A stretch of DNA of 53,525 bases from Oligoflexales bacterium (lineage in GTDB: Bacteria; Bdellovibrionota_B; Oligoflexia; Oligoflexales; Bog-1112), in contig JAGNWK010000009.1 in the NCBI GenBank assembly GCA_017985985.1, forward strand, positions 1-53,525, in the 5' to 3' direction. Both the position numbers and the translations under genes were made by a program. Of the stretch, positions 8,596 to 16,346 are shown in pieces; position 1 is the stretch's first letter; each line of letters begins with the position of its first letter. A model generated the notes under the pieces. It had not been told where the DNA came from. It saw only the letters and a list, made by a program, of their open reading frames with translations, and did no database searches.

Positions 8596-8636
8596 TCATT
8601 TTTGACAGCTCATCTTAATTTTTAAGGATTTTTTTG

Positions 8637-9602
8637 ATGAAGTCTTCCCTCTCTATAAGGATCATAGCTGCCCCCTTCTTTTCTCTGCTTATTCTCAGCT
8701 GTAGACCTGTAACCACCCGAAAGCCCATCAGGTCGGAACAAAGCTTAATCTCTCAAGCTGCTCAGTCTTCTCTAGACTCTGTAAAGAAATCCGAGGGTTC
8801 CCTCGACAGTCTTAGGCAGATGAAAACCGGAAAAGAGAGAGACTTAAAAAATCTAGCAAGGGAACTCTTCGCTGATCTTGATGAATTTGAGCTGAGTTTT
8901 AAAAAATGTCCTGCCGGGACAAGTCCTGCTCTGACAGCAGCGGATATTCAGGTTTTCCGGAACTTAGGTATCGAAAGAATAGAAGAAGCCCTCTTGCAAC
9001 TAAACGGGCCCCCAGCCTATCTAAGTACTAAGAAAGATGAGGAGAAGAGGACTAAAGATCATAGGTCATCATCTTGGTATAGCGACCAAACCAATTGGGG
9101 TGTTTTCAACATGCTTGCGTCCTTAGCCGCCATCGGAGGGGGGATAGCGTTTTCTAGCGATGTTGACATTCATCTTCCAGATAATGAACTGCAAGAAAAG
9201 TACGAAGCCTTCCATCTTAAGGAACCAAAAGCTTCGCTAGCAGACTTTCGTAAGTATATCGAAAAGGACAGCACATACACCAATCAAGAAAAACGGATCT
9301 CTGACCTGGAAGAGATCGATCGGATGAAAGTATCCACGGACAAGGCGAAAATAGGTAAGACCGTGGTCAAGTATGGGGCTATAGCTGCGGGTGTGGGTAT
9401 GTTCATCAGTGGGGCTATCATGACAGCTGCTGGACAAGGGGCTCTTGGTCTCACAGAAGAGAGTGCTTGCCCTGCTAACGATACTGTGAGAAGGCAATTA
9501 TTTGCATTTAAAGACAAGGTTAGAGACCTCAAAAGCGAAATCAGCCTACTGAACAGTCAAATCGATATAAACGAAAAATCGATGACATCTCAAAAAAAGT
9601 AA
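8637..9602 (+). CDS. Putative lipoprotein with two hydrophobic segments and coiled coil
   Basis: A 321-residue protein of unknown function. The N-terminus is a lipoprotein signal ending at Cys22 (LLILSC). A Ser/Lys-rich helical stretch follows, then two Gly/Ala-rich hydrophobic segments (about 155-175 and 241-268) separated by a charged region, then a C-terminal coiled coil (RRQLFAFKDKVRDLKSEISL). Start ATG 8637, with AAGGA nine bases upstream; the TTG just before is less likely. It lies 41 bp after pgi and 11 bp before the acyl-CoA dehydrogenase, so probably in one transcript. The layout resembles the lipoprotein at 49957-51273, suggesting a lineage-specific family. No known domain recognised. 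Confidence 0.65.
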   Translation: MKSSLSIRIIAAPFFSLLILSCRPVTTRKPIRSEQSLISQAAQSSLDSVKKSEGSLDSLRQMKTGKERDLKNLARELFADLDEFELSFKKCPAGTSPALTAADIQVFRNLGIERIEEALLQLNGPPAYLSTKKDEEKRTKDHRSSSWYSDQTNWGVFNMLASLAAIGGGIAFSSDVDIHLPDNELQEKYEAFHLKEPKASLADFRKYIEKDSTYTNQEKRISDLEEIDRMKVSTDKAKIGKTVVKYGAIAAGVGMFISGAIMTAAGQGALGLTEESACPANDTVRRQLFAFKDKVRDLKSEISLLNSQIDINEKSMTSQKK

Positions 9603-9613
9603 GGACCATCTCT

Positions 9614-11479
9614 ATGTCAAAAAATTTTTACACTGACAATCTTGATGTGGCCTTCCACCTCAAAAAAAGAATCAATTTAAATTATCTCCTATCCTTGATG
9701 AGTGAAAAAGAGAAAGAGCCTGTGTCCAATCAGGGAGACGCGGAGTACATAGACAATGTCTTTCAAATTCTCGAATCTTTTGGTGAAATTTGCGCCCTTG
9801 TGAGTCTCGACGCAGATAAGCTAGAGAAAGAGGGTGTAAAACTCGTGAATGGTATAGAGCAGTTCTCACCAACTTTGTTAAAAAACATAAAAAAAATGAT
9901 CGAGTTCAATCTCCAAGCTCTATGCTCTCCGAGTGAGTTTGGTGGGTACGGGGCGCCCTTTGCTGTGGAGATGATAGGCGGAGAAATGATGAACCGAGCC
10001 TGTCCATCGACAGCGATGACCATGAACTGGTACGCTTCGATTGCTCGCATCATCGAAAAATATGGGAGTGAAGAACTTAAACAGGAGTACATTCCCGCTA
10101 TTATCGAGGGGAAATACTCTGGATACATGGCTCTTACCGAGCCGGATGCAGGAAGTGATTTATCCGCTCTGAAGTCTTACGCGGAAAAACAAGAAGACGG
10201 TTCTTATAAACTTTATGGCACCAAGCGTTTCATCTCCAATGGTACAGCTCATATCGGCCTGGTTTTAAGTCGGACCAGTAAGGAACAGTCTGGTTTGAAA
10301 CATCTGAGTCTTTTTCTCTGTCCTCGTACTTGGCAAGACAAAGAAAATGTTAAAGTCCTTAAGCTTGAAGAAAAAATGGGGATTCATGCCTCAGCTACAG
10401 CCGAACTAGCCTATGACGGTTCTCGTGCCTGGCTTCTTGGTAAAGAAGACGAAGGTTTTCATTACATGCTTGATCTTATGAATGAGTCTCGCATCGCGGT
10501 TAGCTTTCAGAGTATAGGTCTCATGGAAGCAACGTGGAGACTGGCCAAGCAGTATGCGGAAGAGAGGCAGACTTGGGGAAAACCTATTATTCAGCATGAG
10601 CTGATCGCTGAAAAAATATTGGATATGGAAGTAGAGCTAAAGGCCCTGCGCAGTCTATCCTGTCAGACTGCCTACCTCTCTTCCCTGAAAGAAATTCTAC
10701 AAAGACGAATAAAGAAGAACGAAATCCCTGCTCATTCTAGCAAAGAAAAGCTTGAGAAAGAACTTGGGCTTACTTCGAAAAAGCTTCGGGCTTGGACTCC
10801 CCTCATCAAATATTGGGGTGCAGAAAAAGCCGTTGAACACGCCAGGACCTGCATGCAAATTCATGGGGGCTATGGTTACATAAAGGAGTACAAAGCAGAG
10901 TGGTGGATGCGTGAGTCTTTGATCTATTCCATTTATGAGGGTACGTCTCAAATACAAGCGTTGATGTGCACAAAAGATTTACTCAAGCATATCGTGAGAA
11001 ATCCCAAAAAATTCCTTGAAGAAACATTGACCTTGCGGGTGAAAGGTTTTGCAGAATCGGACCCTCTGAAGCGAAAATTTTACAAAATTAAGCAGGTCTC
11101 TAATTCAGCAATTCTTTCCGTACTTCTGCGATTGATCAAATCAAACTCTCTTAATAAAAAACCTTCTTTGAATACCAATCCGAAGGTGATCCTCGAAGCG
11201 ATTCGGAAGATGGGCAAAAGATTGATGGAGTTTAACAACCTTCAGGTAGCTCTTCTCCATGCCGAGCGTTTGTGTGAGATTAAATGCTATGAGGCTCTTG
11301 CTCAGTGCGTTATCGAAGACTATGCAGTCGATCCAGATAGAAGATGGATTGCTGAACATTTTCTGCATAAAGCTTTGCCCCAAGTTGTCAAATTAAAATC
11401 GATGATCGATGAGGACAGTAGGGTTCTGATTGACAGATTGGCTTCTTACCAAACGGCGGATCAAGGTTTGTCCTCATGA
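9614..11479 (+). CDS. Acyl-CoA dehydrogenase (large, C-terminally extended)
   Basis: A 621-residue flavoprotein with the acyl-CoA dehydrogenase core: MALTEPDAGSDLSALKS (FAD/substrate loop), RETWGKPI-like RQTWGKPIIQHELIAEK, and MQIHGGYGYIKEYKAEWWMRES. The catalytic base is Glu442 in IYEGTSQIQ. It is about 200 residues longer than MCAD-type enzymes: an N-terminal extension of about 70 residues and a C-terminal helical domain (about 460-621), as in the larger DmdC-like/AcdX-type dehydrogenases. It catalyses alpha-beta desaturation of an acyl-CoA; substrate chain length cannot be told. No electron-transfer flavoprotein or other beta-oxidation gene is adjacent. Its stop overlaps the start of the PgeF-like gene (ATGA). 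Confidence 0.88.
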   Translation: MSKNFYTDNLDVAFHLKKRINLNYLLSLMSEKEKEPVSNQGDAEYIDNVFQILESFGEICALVSLDADKLEKEGVKLVNGIEQFSPTLLKNIKKMIEFNLQALCSPSEFGGYGAPFAVEMIGGEMMNRACPSTAMTMNWYASIARIIEKYGSEELKQEYIPAIIEGKYSGYMALTEPDAGSDLSALKSYAEKQEDGSYKLYGTKRFISNGTAHIGLVLSRTSKEQSGLKHLSLFLCPRTWQDKENVKVLKLEEKMGIHASATAELAYDGSRAWLLGKEDEGFHYMLDLMNESRIAVSFQSIGLMEATWRLAKQYAEERQTWGKPIIQHELIAEKILDMEVELKALRSLSCQTAYLSSLKEILQRRIKKNEIPAHSSKEKLEKELGLTSKKLRAWTPLIKYWGAEKAVEHARTCMQIHGGYGYIKEYKAEWWMRESLIYSIYEGTSQIQALMCTKDLLKHIVRNPKKFLEETLTLRVKGFAESDPLKRKFYKIKQVSNSAILSVLLRLIKSNSLNKKPSLNTNPKVILEAIRKMGKRLMEFNNLQVALLHAERLCEIKCYEALAQCVIEDYAVDPDRRWIAEHFLHKALPQVVKLKSMIDEDSRVLIDRLASYQTADQGLSS

Positions 11480-12201
11480 ATGGGATAAAAGCCTTCCAAG
11501 CCGTTCATTGGATGTCACATCCTGCAGAACAAAGTGTGCTCACACAGCTTGGAGTGCACTATGGCTTTGTCGATTTGAGCCAGTCTGCTGCAAAAACCGA
11601 TTTGTTAAAAACCATGCATCATGTCCGACAGGTGCACGGTTCCACGATCGTCGCTGCAGAACAAGAAGCAACAGGCCCCTCTGTTCAAGATTCTCTTCGG
11701 CCTGAAGCAGATGGTCTTTACGTCTGTGAGCCTGGCCTTAGAATAGCGATTAAAACAGCAGACTGTCTTCCCCTACTCCTCTGCACAGCCACAAAATCAG
11801 CAGCTATGGTGCTGCATGCTGGCTGGCGTGGAATTTGTGCAGGGATTGTGTCCAAAGGGGTTCAGCATCTTCGCAAAATATCGGGAGAAGAAAAGGTCTG
11901 TGTCGTTCTTGGTCCTTCTATATGTGGGTTTCACTATGAGGTTGGACCTGAATTGGTAGAGGCTTTACTTACAAAAGAATCTGGCTTAGCAGATTCAAAG
12001 GATATAGGACTCTGCCTTCAAAAGGGGAGAACTGATCGATGGCAGCTTGACATAGCCAGTGCTGCTCTACTGATTCTACTTGAAGAGGGGGTCGAACCCC
12101 AGCACATCTCTGTACTTAGTTCCTGCACCTATGATAAGTGGTCTAGTTATCGACGGGATGGAATAAAGAGCGGAAGAGTTTGGTCTTATCTCAGTCTTTA
12201 A
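11476..12201 (+). CDS. PgeF/YfiH-family multicopper-like protein (LACC1 family)
   Basis: A 241-residue protein of the YfiH/YlmD/LACC1 family, formerly named polyphenol oxidase or laccase domain protein. Conserved metal and active-site segments are present: RQVHGS (His54), KTADCLPLLL (Cys97) and HAGWRG (His114), followed by GPSICGFHYEVG. Family members are reported as purine nucleoside phosphorylase/adenosine deaminase-type enzymes and, in E. coli, as a peptidoglycan editing factor that removes wrongly incorporated serine-containing precursors. The ATG overlaps the stop of the acyl-CoA dehydrogenase. It is the last gene of the plus-strand group and is followed by a cluster of hairpins. Confidence 0.87.
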   Translation: MNGIKAFQAVHWMSHPAEQSVLTQLGVHYGFVDLSQSAAKTDLLKTMHHVRQVHGSTIVAAEQEATGPSVQDSLRPEADGLYVCEPGLRIAIKTADCLPLLLCTATKSAAMVLHAGWRGICAGIVSKGVQHLRKISGEEKVCVVLGPSICGFHYEVGPELVEALLTKESGLADSKDIGLCLQKGRTDRWQLDIASAALLILLEEGVEPQHISVLSSCTYDKWSSYRRDGIKSGRVWSYLSL

Positions 12202-12222
12202 CCAAAAAACCGGCGCAAGCCT

Positions 12223-12382
12223 CGTCCTCAACACCCATTGCGTAGCTTTGGGTGTAGGACGGGGTCAAGCCGTAAAGACTTCGCTTAGGGAGGGGATGCA
12301 AACCCCTTCCTAAGCTAGTACTCGCAAAGCGAGTTCAATATTGCATTTTCTGTGTCTAAAGAGGGCGTCCCCCCCTCTTTAG
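12223..12382. other. Four consecutive hairpins between convergent genes
   Basis: The 204-bp gap between the PgeF-like gene and the end of the flagellar operon contains four adjacent inverted repeats: 12223-12261 (CGTCCT...ACACCCA paired with TGGGTGT...GGACG), 12283-12315 (GCTTAGGGAGGGG paired with CCCCTTCCTAAGC, one mismatch), about 12320-12335 (ACTCGC AAA GCGAGT) and 12356-12382 (CTAAAGAGGG paired with CCCTCTTTAG). None is followed by a T-run on either strand. They probably act as bidirectional mRNA 3'-end protection or factor-assisted termination for two convergent transcripts. Confidence 0.6.
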
Positions 12383-12405
12383 GAATCTCCCCCGTACTTT
12401 TTAAG

Positions 12406-12993
12406 TTAAATTCTTTTCATCAATTCAACTTCGGACATGCGTAAACCCAGTTCTTTGGAGACATTTTCTGCGTCATAGCCCTGGGTCAGCAGATGTCTGG
12501 CATCGGAGTATTTTTTAGTTTCTAGGTCTTTCAAAATACTTTCATAGGGAACTTTTTCATTAAAAAATTGAAAAAGTATTTCAAGGCGCGCCAAGAGTTT
12601 CTGGGTGATCATTTTTTCTTTTTCAATTTTCCGATGTGAGATTTCTACCGAATTTTTCTGCTCGGAGAGTTGTAAGAACAGTGGGTCTAAGTTCTTCGAA
12701 ACATCACTGAGGAGGTGGCTGACCCCATCAGCTATCCGTTTGCTGCTGCCCTCGATTTCTTGTTCAATTTCGGCGGCTAATTTGCTCATTTTCTCGAGGG
12801 TTTTTTTTGATCGGTCCTCGAAAGAGGATAGGTCTGTTTGCAAGGCTCCCTGCATTTTATTGAGTAAGGTTCTTTCTTCCTCTATATCACTTAGCAGGTC
12901 TTCATAAGACAGATTTTTTTTGTAAAAGAAATAGAGGGTGACGAGAAGGCCGAGGTCAAGCAAAATCAATGTGATCAGGAGTGTGAAGATCAT
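12406..12993 (-). CDS. SwrB-like membrane-anchored coiled-coil protein of the flagellar operon
   Basis: A 195-residue protein with an N-terminal membrane helix (about 2-24), a long coiled coil (about 30-130) and a small C-terminal helix-turn-helix-like segment (ILKDLETKKYSDARHLLTQG, then YDAENVSKELGLRMSEVELM). This order matches SwrB of Bacillus and DUF6115-type proteins, which lie at the 3' end of flagellar operons after sigD/fliA and support activation of the flagellar export apparatus. Sequence similarity to SwrB itself cannot be judged by eye; the call rests on topology and position. Its ATG overlaps the stop of the PilZ-like gene. It is the last gene of the operon. Confidence 0.6.
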   Translation of the reverse strand: MIFTLLITLILLDLGLLVTLYFFYKKNLSYEDLLSDIEEERTLLNKMQGALQTDLSSFEDRSKKTLEKMSKLAAEIEQEIEGSSKRIADGVSHLLSDVSKNLDPLFLQLSEQKNSVEISHRKIEKEKMITQKLLARLEILFQFFNEKVPYESILKDLETKKYSDARHLLTQGYDAENVSKELGLRMSEVELMKRI

Positions 12994-13457
12994 AGCTTAA
13001 CTCCATCTACAGATTTGATCTGTCGCCTCTCTGCACATGATTCCTGAAGATACAAGCGCAAAATCTGCTCGTCGATTTCATCGATGTTGACGGTCTGAAC
13101 CAATATCGCTTTCTTCTTACCTTTTCGCTTCTCGCTTTCTACATGAATAACACGACCCAGTATGCGAAAGGATTCCGGCTGATCAATTCGATTATAATTT
13201 ACTAACTGCTTTTTTCTTTTCCAATAATCAGGGATTGAAATATTAATTTTTAAAAGGGTACCTTCTGGGTAGGTTTTTAAACCTAAGAACTCTAGTCCAT
13301 GGGGACTAATACAGGTTGAAACTGCTTTTTGAAATTCAAGTTCTTCTTTGTTTTTCTCAATACTTGCAGAAAAATAAGGAGATATATTGAGATCTACCTT
13401 CCTAGTGGAGTGAGGGTATGTCCGGATATTTTCAATGCTAAAACTGTTTTCTTTCAT
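12990..13457 (-). CDS. PilZ-like protein with degenerate c-di-GMP motifs
   Basis: A 155-residue protein located between fliA and the SwrB-like gene. The pattern suggests a PilZ beta-barrel: an N-terminal basic segment (STRKVDLNISPYF), a central CISPHGLEFLG in the place of the usual DxSxxG, then GTLLKINISIPDYW and RILGRVIHVE, and a final helix. The canonical RxxxR and DxSxxG ligand motifs are not intact, so c-di-GMP binding is doubtful. PilZ proteins in flagellar operons act as motility brakes or co-regulators. Start ATG, with AGGGG seven bases upstream; 18 bp after fliA. Alternative: an unrelated small beta protein. Confidence 0.5.
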   Translation of the reverse strand: MKENSFSIENIRTYPHSTRKVDLNISPYFSASIEKNKEELEFQKAVSTCISPHGLEFLGLKTYPEGTLLKINISIPDYWKRKKQLVNYNRIDQPESFRILGRVIHVESEKRKGKKKAILVQTVNIDEIDEQILRLYLQESCAERRQIKSVDGVKL

Positions 13458-13475
13458 CAGGTTCCCCTTATCAAA

Positions 13476-14234
13476 CTATTCAATGAGTTCTGTCTTCAAT
13501 TTCGATCTTAACTTCTCCACGGCCTGAGTGTGAAGTTGACTGACTCGAGATTCTGTAACATCTAAAATTTTACCGATTTCCTTTAAATTGAGCTCTTCAT
13601 AATAGTAAAGTGAAAGAACCAGTTTTTGCTTTTCTGGCAAGAGATCGATGCTGCTCATCAGAAGATTTCGAATGTTTTTACTTTTTAAGTGAGCAAAAGG
13701 ATTTTTTGTATTCACGCTTTCAAGCGACTCAAGAAGACTTCTCTTGTCGTATTGATTGTGAGAGGTAAGCTCATCGATAGAGAGAAGAGAAATCGATTTT
13801 ACATTCGAAACCATCGAGTAGTATTCATCTAGGGGCAGACCAAGACTCTCTGAAAGTTCGGTGTCCGTTACAGCACGACCCAATTTTTGTTCTAATTCAG
13901 CATATGTTCTCTCAATTTTTTTGGCTTTATCCCGAACTGAGCGAGGTACCCAGTCTTGAGATCTCAACTCATCAAGGATTGCTCCGCGGATACGGAATTC
14001 AGCATAGGTTTTAAATTTGTTGTCACGACTAGGGTCGTACTTTTCGATGGCATCCATGAGTCCAATCACACCCGCACTAATGAGGTCATCAATATCAATG
14101 TTGGAAGGTAGCCGAACAGAAATTCTCTGTGCGACAAACCGAATCAGAGGGGCGTAGTCCATGATCAATTGATCTCTGAGCTTACTATCTACGCTTTGGA
14201 CGCCTTGTTTATATTTCTTAACGAGACCCTTCAT
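13476..14234 (-). CDS. fliA: RNA polymerase sigma factor for flagellar operon (sigma-28)
   Basis: A 252-residue FliA/WhiG-type sigma factor. Region 2 contains DYAPLIRFVAQRISVRLPSN and DLISAGVIGLMDAIEKYDPS with FKTYAEFRIRGAILDELRSQ, typical of sigma-28. Region 3 (ERTYAELEQKLGRAVTDTEL) and region 4 with the recognition helix (LKEIGKILDVTESRVSQLHT) are complete. It directs late flagellar gene transcription (flagellin, cap, motor and chemotaxis genes). It lies three bases downstream of flhG and is followed by the PilZ-like gene. No FlgM anti-sigma factor is visible in the window. Confidence 0.92.
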   Translation of the reverse strand: MKGLVKKYKQGVQSVDSKLRDQLIMDYAPLIRFVAQRISVRLPSNIDIDDLISAGVIGLMDAIEKYDPSRDNKFKTYAEFRIRGAILDELRSQDWVPRSVRDKAKKIERTYAELEQKLGRAVTDTELSESLGLPLDEYYSMVSNVKSISLLSIDELTSHNQYDKRSLLESLESVNTKNPFAHLKSKNIRNLLMSSIDLLPEKQKLVLSLYYYEELNLKEIGKILDVTESRVSQLHTQAVEKLRSKLKTELIE

Positions 14235-14237
14235 AGA

Positions 14238-15092
14238 TTAGATTCCATTCAAGTAATGAGAGAAAAAATTCATCTTAGAAACTTCTCGAGATGGCTTCCT
14301 TGTCTCTGAATCATTTAAAATTTTCCGTGCGACCTTCGCCCAACTCTGTGCAGATACTGTCTTTGAACACTCTTCACTACACACGTCTCTCCTCATGACG
14401 TGCCTTGCTAAGGAAGGATCTACCGGTATACTTCCAAGATATCGTATGTCTATCTTCATGAAGCTGTTTGCTGCATTGATGATCCGCTGAGCGACAAGAT
14501 CACCCTGACTTTCCTTGTGAACCATATTGACAATGAGATCACAGCTCTGGATTCCATTCTGATTTAAAACTTTGATAAGAGCATAAGCATCTGTAATGGC
14601 ATGTGGCTCTGGTGTCGTCACAACTAGGCGTCTTTGTGATAGTTTATTAAAATGTATAACGTGAGATCCAATGCCTGCCCCTGTGTCGATCAAATAAAAG
14701 TCGAAAGATTGCTTAAGGTCTTCGATATGACTGAGAAGTGACTGTTTTTCTACATAACTAAAATCTTGTAGCTTCGATATACCAGAGCCAGAAGGTAGGA
14801 TCTTTATGCCTTCTGGACCTTCGAGCATAATTTCGCTCCATGTAGCATTTCCATCGAGAACATCTCTCATATTGTAACGCGGCCTCAGACCCAGGACAAC
14901 ATCTACGTTCGCCATACCGAGATCACCATCGATGATCAAAACTCTGTAGCCTATTTTTTGAATAAAATAGGCTAGGTTGACAACGCTCAGTGTTTTTCCT
15001 ACACCACCTTTCCCGCTTGACACAGTCATGGTCATTGGGAAATTTTTTCCTGTCTTTAGTATATTCATACTCGAGGAATGGTTCAGAAGCAT
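14238..15092 (-). CDS. flhG: MinD/ParA-like ATPase regulating flagellar number (FlhG/FleN)
   Basis: A 284-residue MinD-like ATPase. The deviant Walker A TVSSGKGGVGKT is near residues 23-34. RVLIIDGDLGMANVDVVLGL and FYLIDTGAGIG supply switch and Walker B motifs; TTPEPHAITDAYALIKVL is the characteristic FlhG stretch. FlhG controls flagellar number and partners FlhF. The start at 15092 is preferred: AGAAAGG lies five bases upstream, and the longer frame from 15128 begins with TTG inside flhF. The N-terminal DQAxxLR-type motif that binds FlhF in other bacteria is not recognisable in this short leader. Ten bp separate it from flhF and three from fliA. Confidence 0.88.
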   Translation of the reverse strand: MLLNHSSSMNILKTGKNFPMTMTVSSGKGGVGKTLSVVNLAYFIQKIGYRVLIIDGDLGMANVDVVLGLRPRYNMRDVLDGNATWSEIMLEGPEGIKILPSGSGISKLQDFSYVEKQSLLSHIEDLKQSFDFYLIDTGAGIGSHVIHFNKLSQRRLVVTTPEPHAITDAYALIKVLNQNGIQSCDLIVNMVHKESQGDLVAQRIINAANSFMKIDIRYLGSIPVDPSLARHVMRRDVCSEECSKTVSAQSWAKVARKILNDSETRKPSREVSKMNFFSHYLNGI

Positions 15093-15102
15093 AAAAACCT
15101 TT

Positions 15103-16335
15103 CTAAATACTAGTGACAATGCGTTCAACGATCTTTTCGCGTTTTGCTGGCTCTAAATCTTCTGGAACACTTGGTCCAGTGGAAAGAAAGCTCAGAGGTA
15201 TGGACCATTTCAAACAGATGTTATAGATTTCGCCAAAACTTAAAGTCTCATCTAATCTAGAGAAGCATATACTTTTGATGCCAAGAGAGGAGAAGTGTCT
15301 GATGCGGGCATCGATCAGATCCTCTTTGTCACTCAAAGATGAAACGAGATGTACGTCAACTGGATAATGACTCAATATTTTTTCTTTGATCTTCATCAAC
15401 TCATTCTGGTGATGAGCTGACAAAGAGATGCCATCAATCAGGAGAACATCGCTGGGAATCAGGGATGAAATCTTATTCAAAAAATCATCTGCATTCTCTG
15501 CTACAACAGCGTTGATGCCCATCATTTGAGAGAAGACTCGAATAGAGTCTGAGGACGAAAAAGGGTTAATGCCGATACTAGCAAGAGAGACCTGAAGATT
15601 TTTTTGTTTTTTAAGATAAGAAGCGATCTTAAACATGAGAGAGCTTTTCCCAGATCCAGGCGCACCAACGAAGAGATGAATGGAGGGAAAAGATTGGCCT
15701 TTTGTGACATTAAAACTCGGTGATATCTTGATCCTTTTTATCATAAATTTCATAACATGGCTGCGGTACCACTTTTCAATAGACCCCGAATAGGCTTCGA
15801 TTTCATCTTGATCTCGTTCGATAGTCATTAGATATTTCAAAATTTCAGAAATAAAAACTTGGTTTACGGAAGCAAGTTCAAGGCCTTGCTTAATAGGAAG
15901 GATGTCTTTCGAAAGGCTTTCTATGCTGTCATGCCCCAGGCGTTCCTGATGGAAGTTATCTTGTATTGTGCTTGATCCTTTCATTTTTCGCAGTTCGTCT
16001 GAGAGAACCAGCATCATCTCTCTCATACGGTGATCAAGACTCATCCACTGTGATTTTGTGACCGATGATTTTTCAAGATCAGATAATTTAAGATCGATAG
16101 CGTTCATTCTGCTCTGAATCATTTGCAAGCTCGTAGCAGAGCTTGTTTCGAGAGCTCTAGCCCCTTCTATTTTAGGGGCTTCAGGAAGGGCGGCTTTTAT
16201 CTCGATCATCTTGCCCAATTTGCCTTCTAAATTTTTTTCTTGGGTGGATAAGATAATCGCCTGAGCTCCAAACTCTTTCTTAACCTTCCTCAGGGCATCA
16301 CTCATGTTGATCCCTTCGAATTGTTTGATCAGCAT
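15103..16335 (-). CDS. flhF: SRP-type GTPase homologue FlhF with degenerate G motifs
   Basis: A 410-residue FlhF. The N-terminal part (LIKQFEGINMSDALRKVKKEFGAQAIILST) is the typical FlhF B-domain start, followed by a helical N domain and an SRP-type G domain from about 215. The P-loop GAPGSGKSS (224-232) is intact, but the SRP GTPase motifs DTYRIGA and DTAGR are replaced by GINPFSS and DGIS (Asp301), and TKLD by SRLD (359-362). The LDETLSFGEIYN stretch is still FlhF-like. FlhF places the flagellum and recruits the basal body. Given the altered G2/G3 elements, GTP hydrolysis or FlhG stimulation may be lost. It lies between flhA and flhG. Confidence 0.85.
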   Translation of the reverse strand: MLIKQFEGINMSDALRKVKKEFGAQAIILSTQEKNLEGKLGKMIEIKAALPEAPKIEGARALETSSATSLQMIQSRMNAIDLKLSDLEKSSVTKSQWMSLDHRMREMMLVLSDELRKMKGSSTIQDNFHQERLGHDSIESLSKDILPIKQGLELASVNQVFISEILKYLMTIERDQDEIEAYSGSIEKWYRSHVMKFMIKRIKISPSFNVTKGQSFPSIHLFVGAPGSGKSSLMFKIASYLKKQKNLQVSLASIGINPFSSSDSIRVFSQMMGINAVVAENADDFLNKISSLIPSDVLLIDGISLSAHHQNELMKIKEKILSHYPVDVHLVSSLSDKEDLIDARIRHFSSLGIKSICFSRLDETLSFGEIYNICLKWSIPLSFLSTGPSVPEDLEPAKREKIVERIVTSI

Positions 16336-16346
16336 CTATCTCTCCT

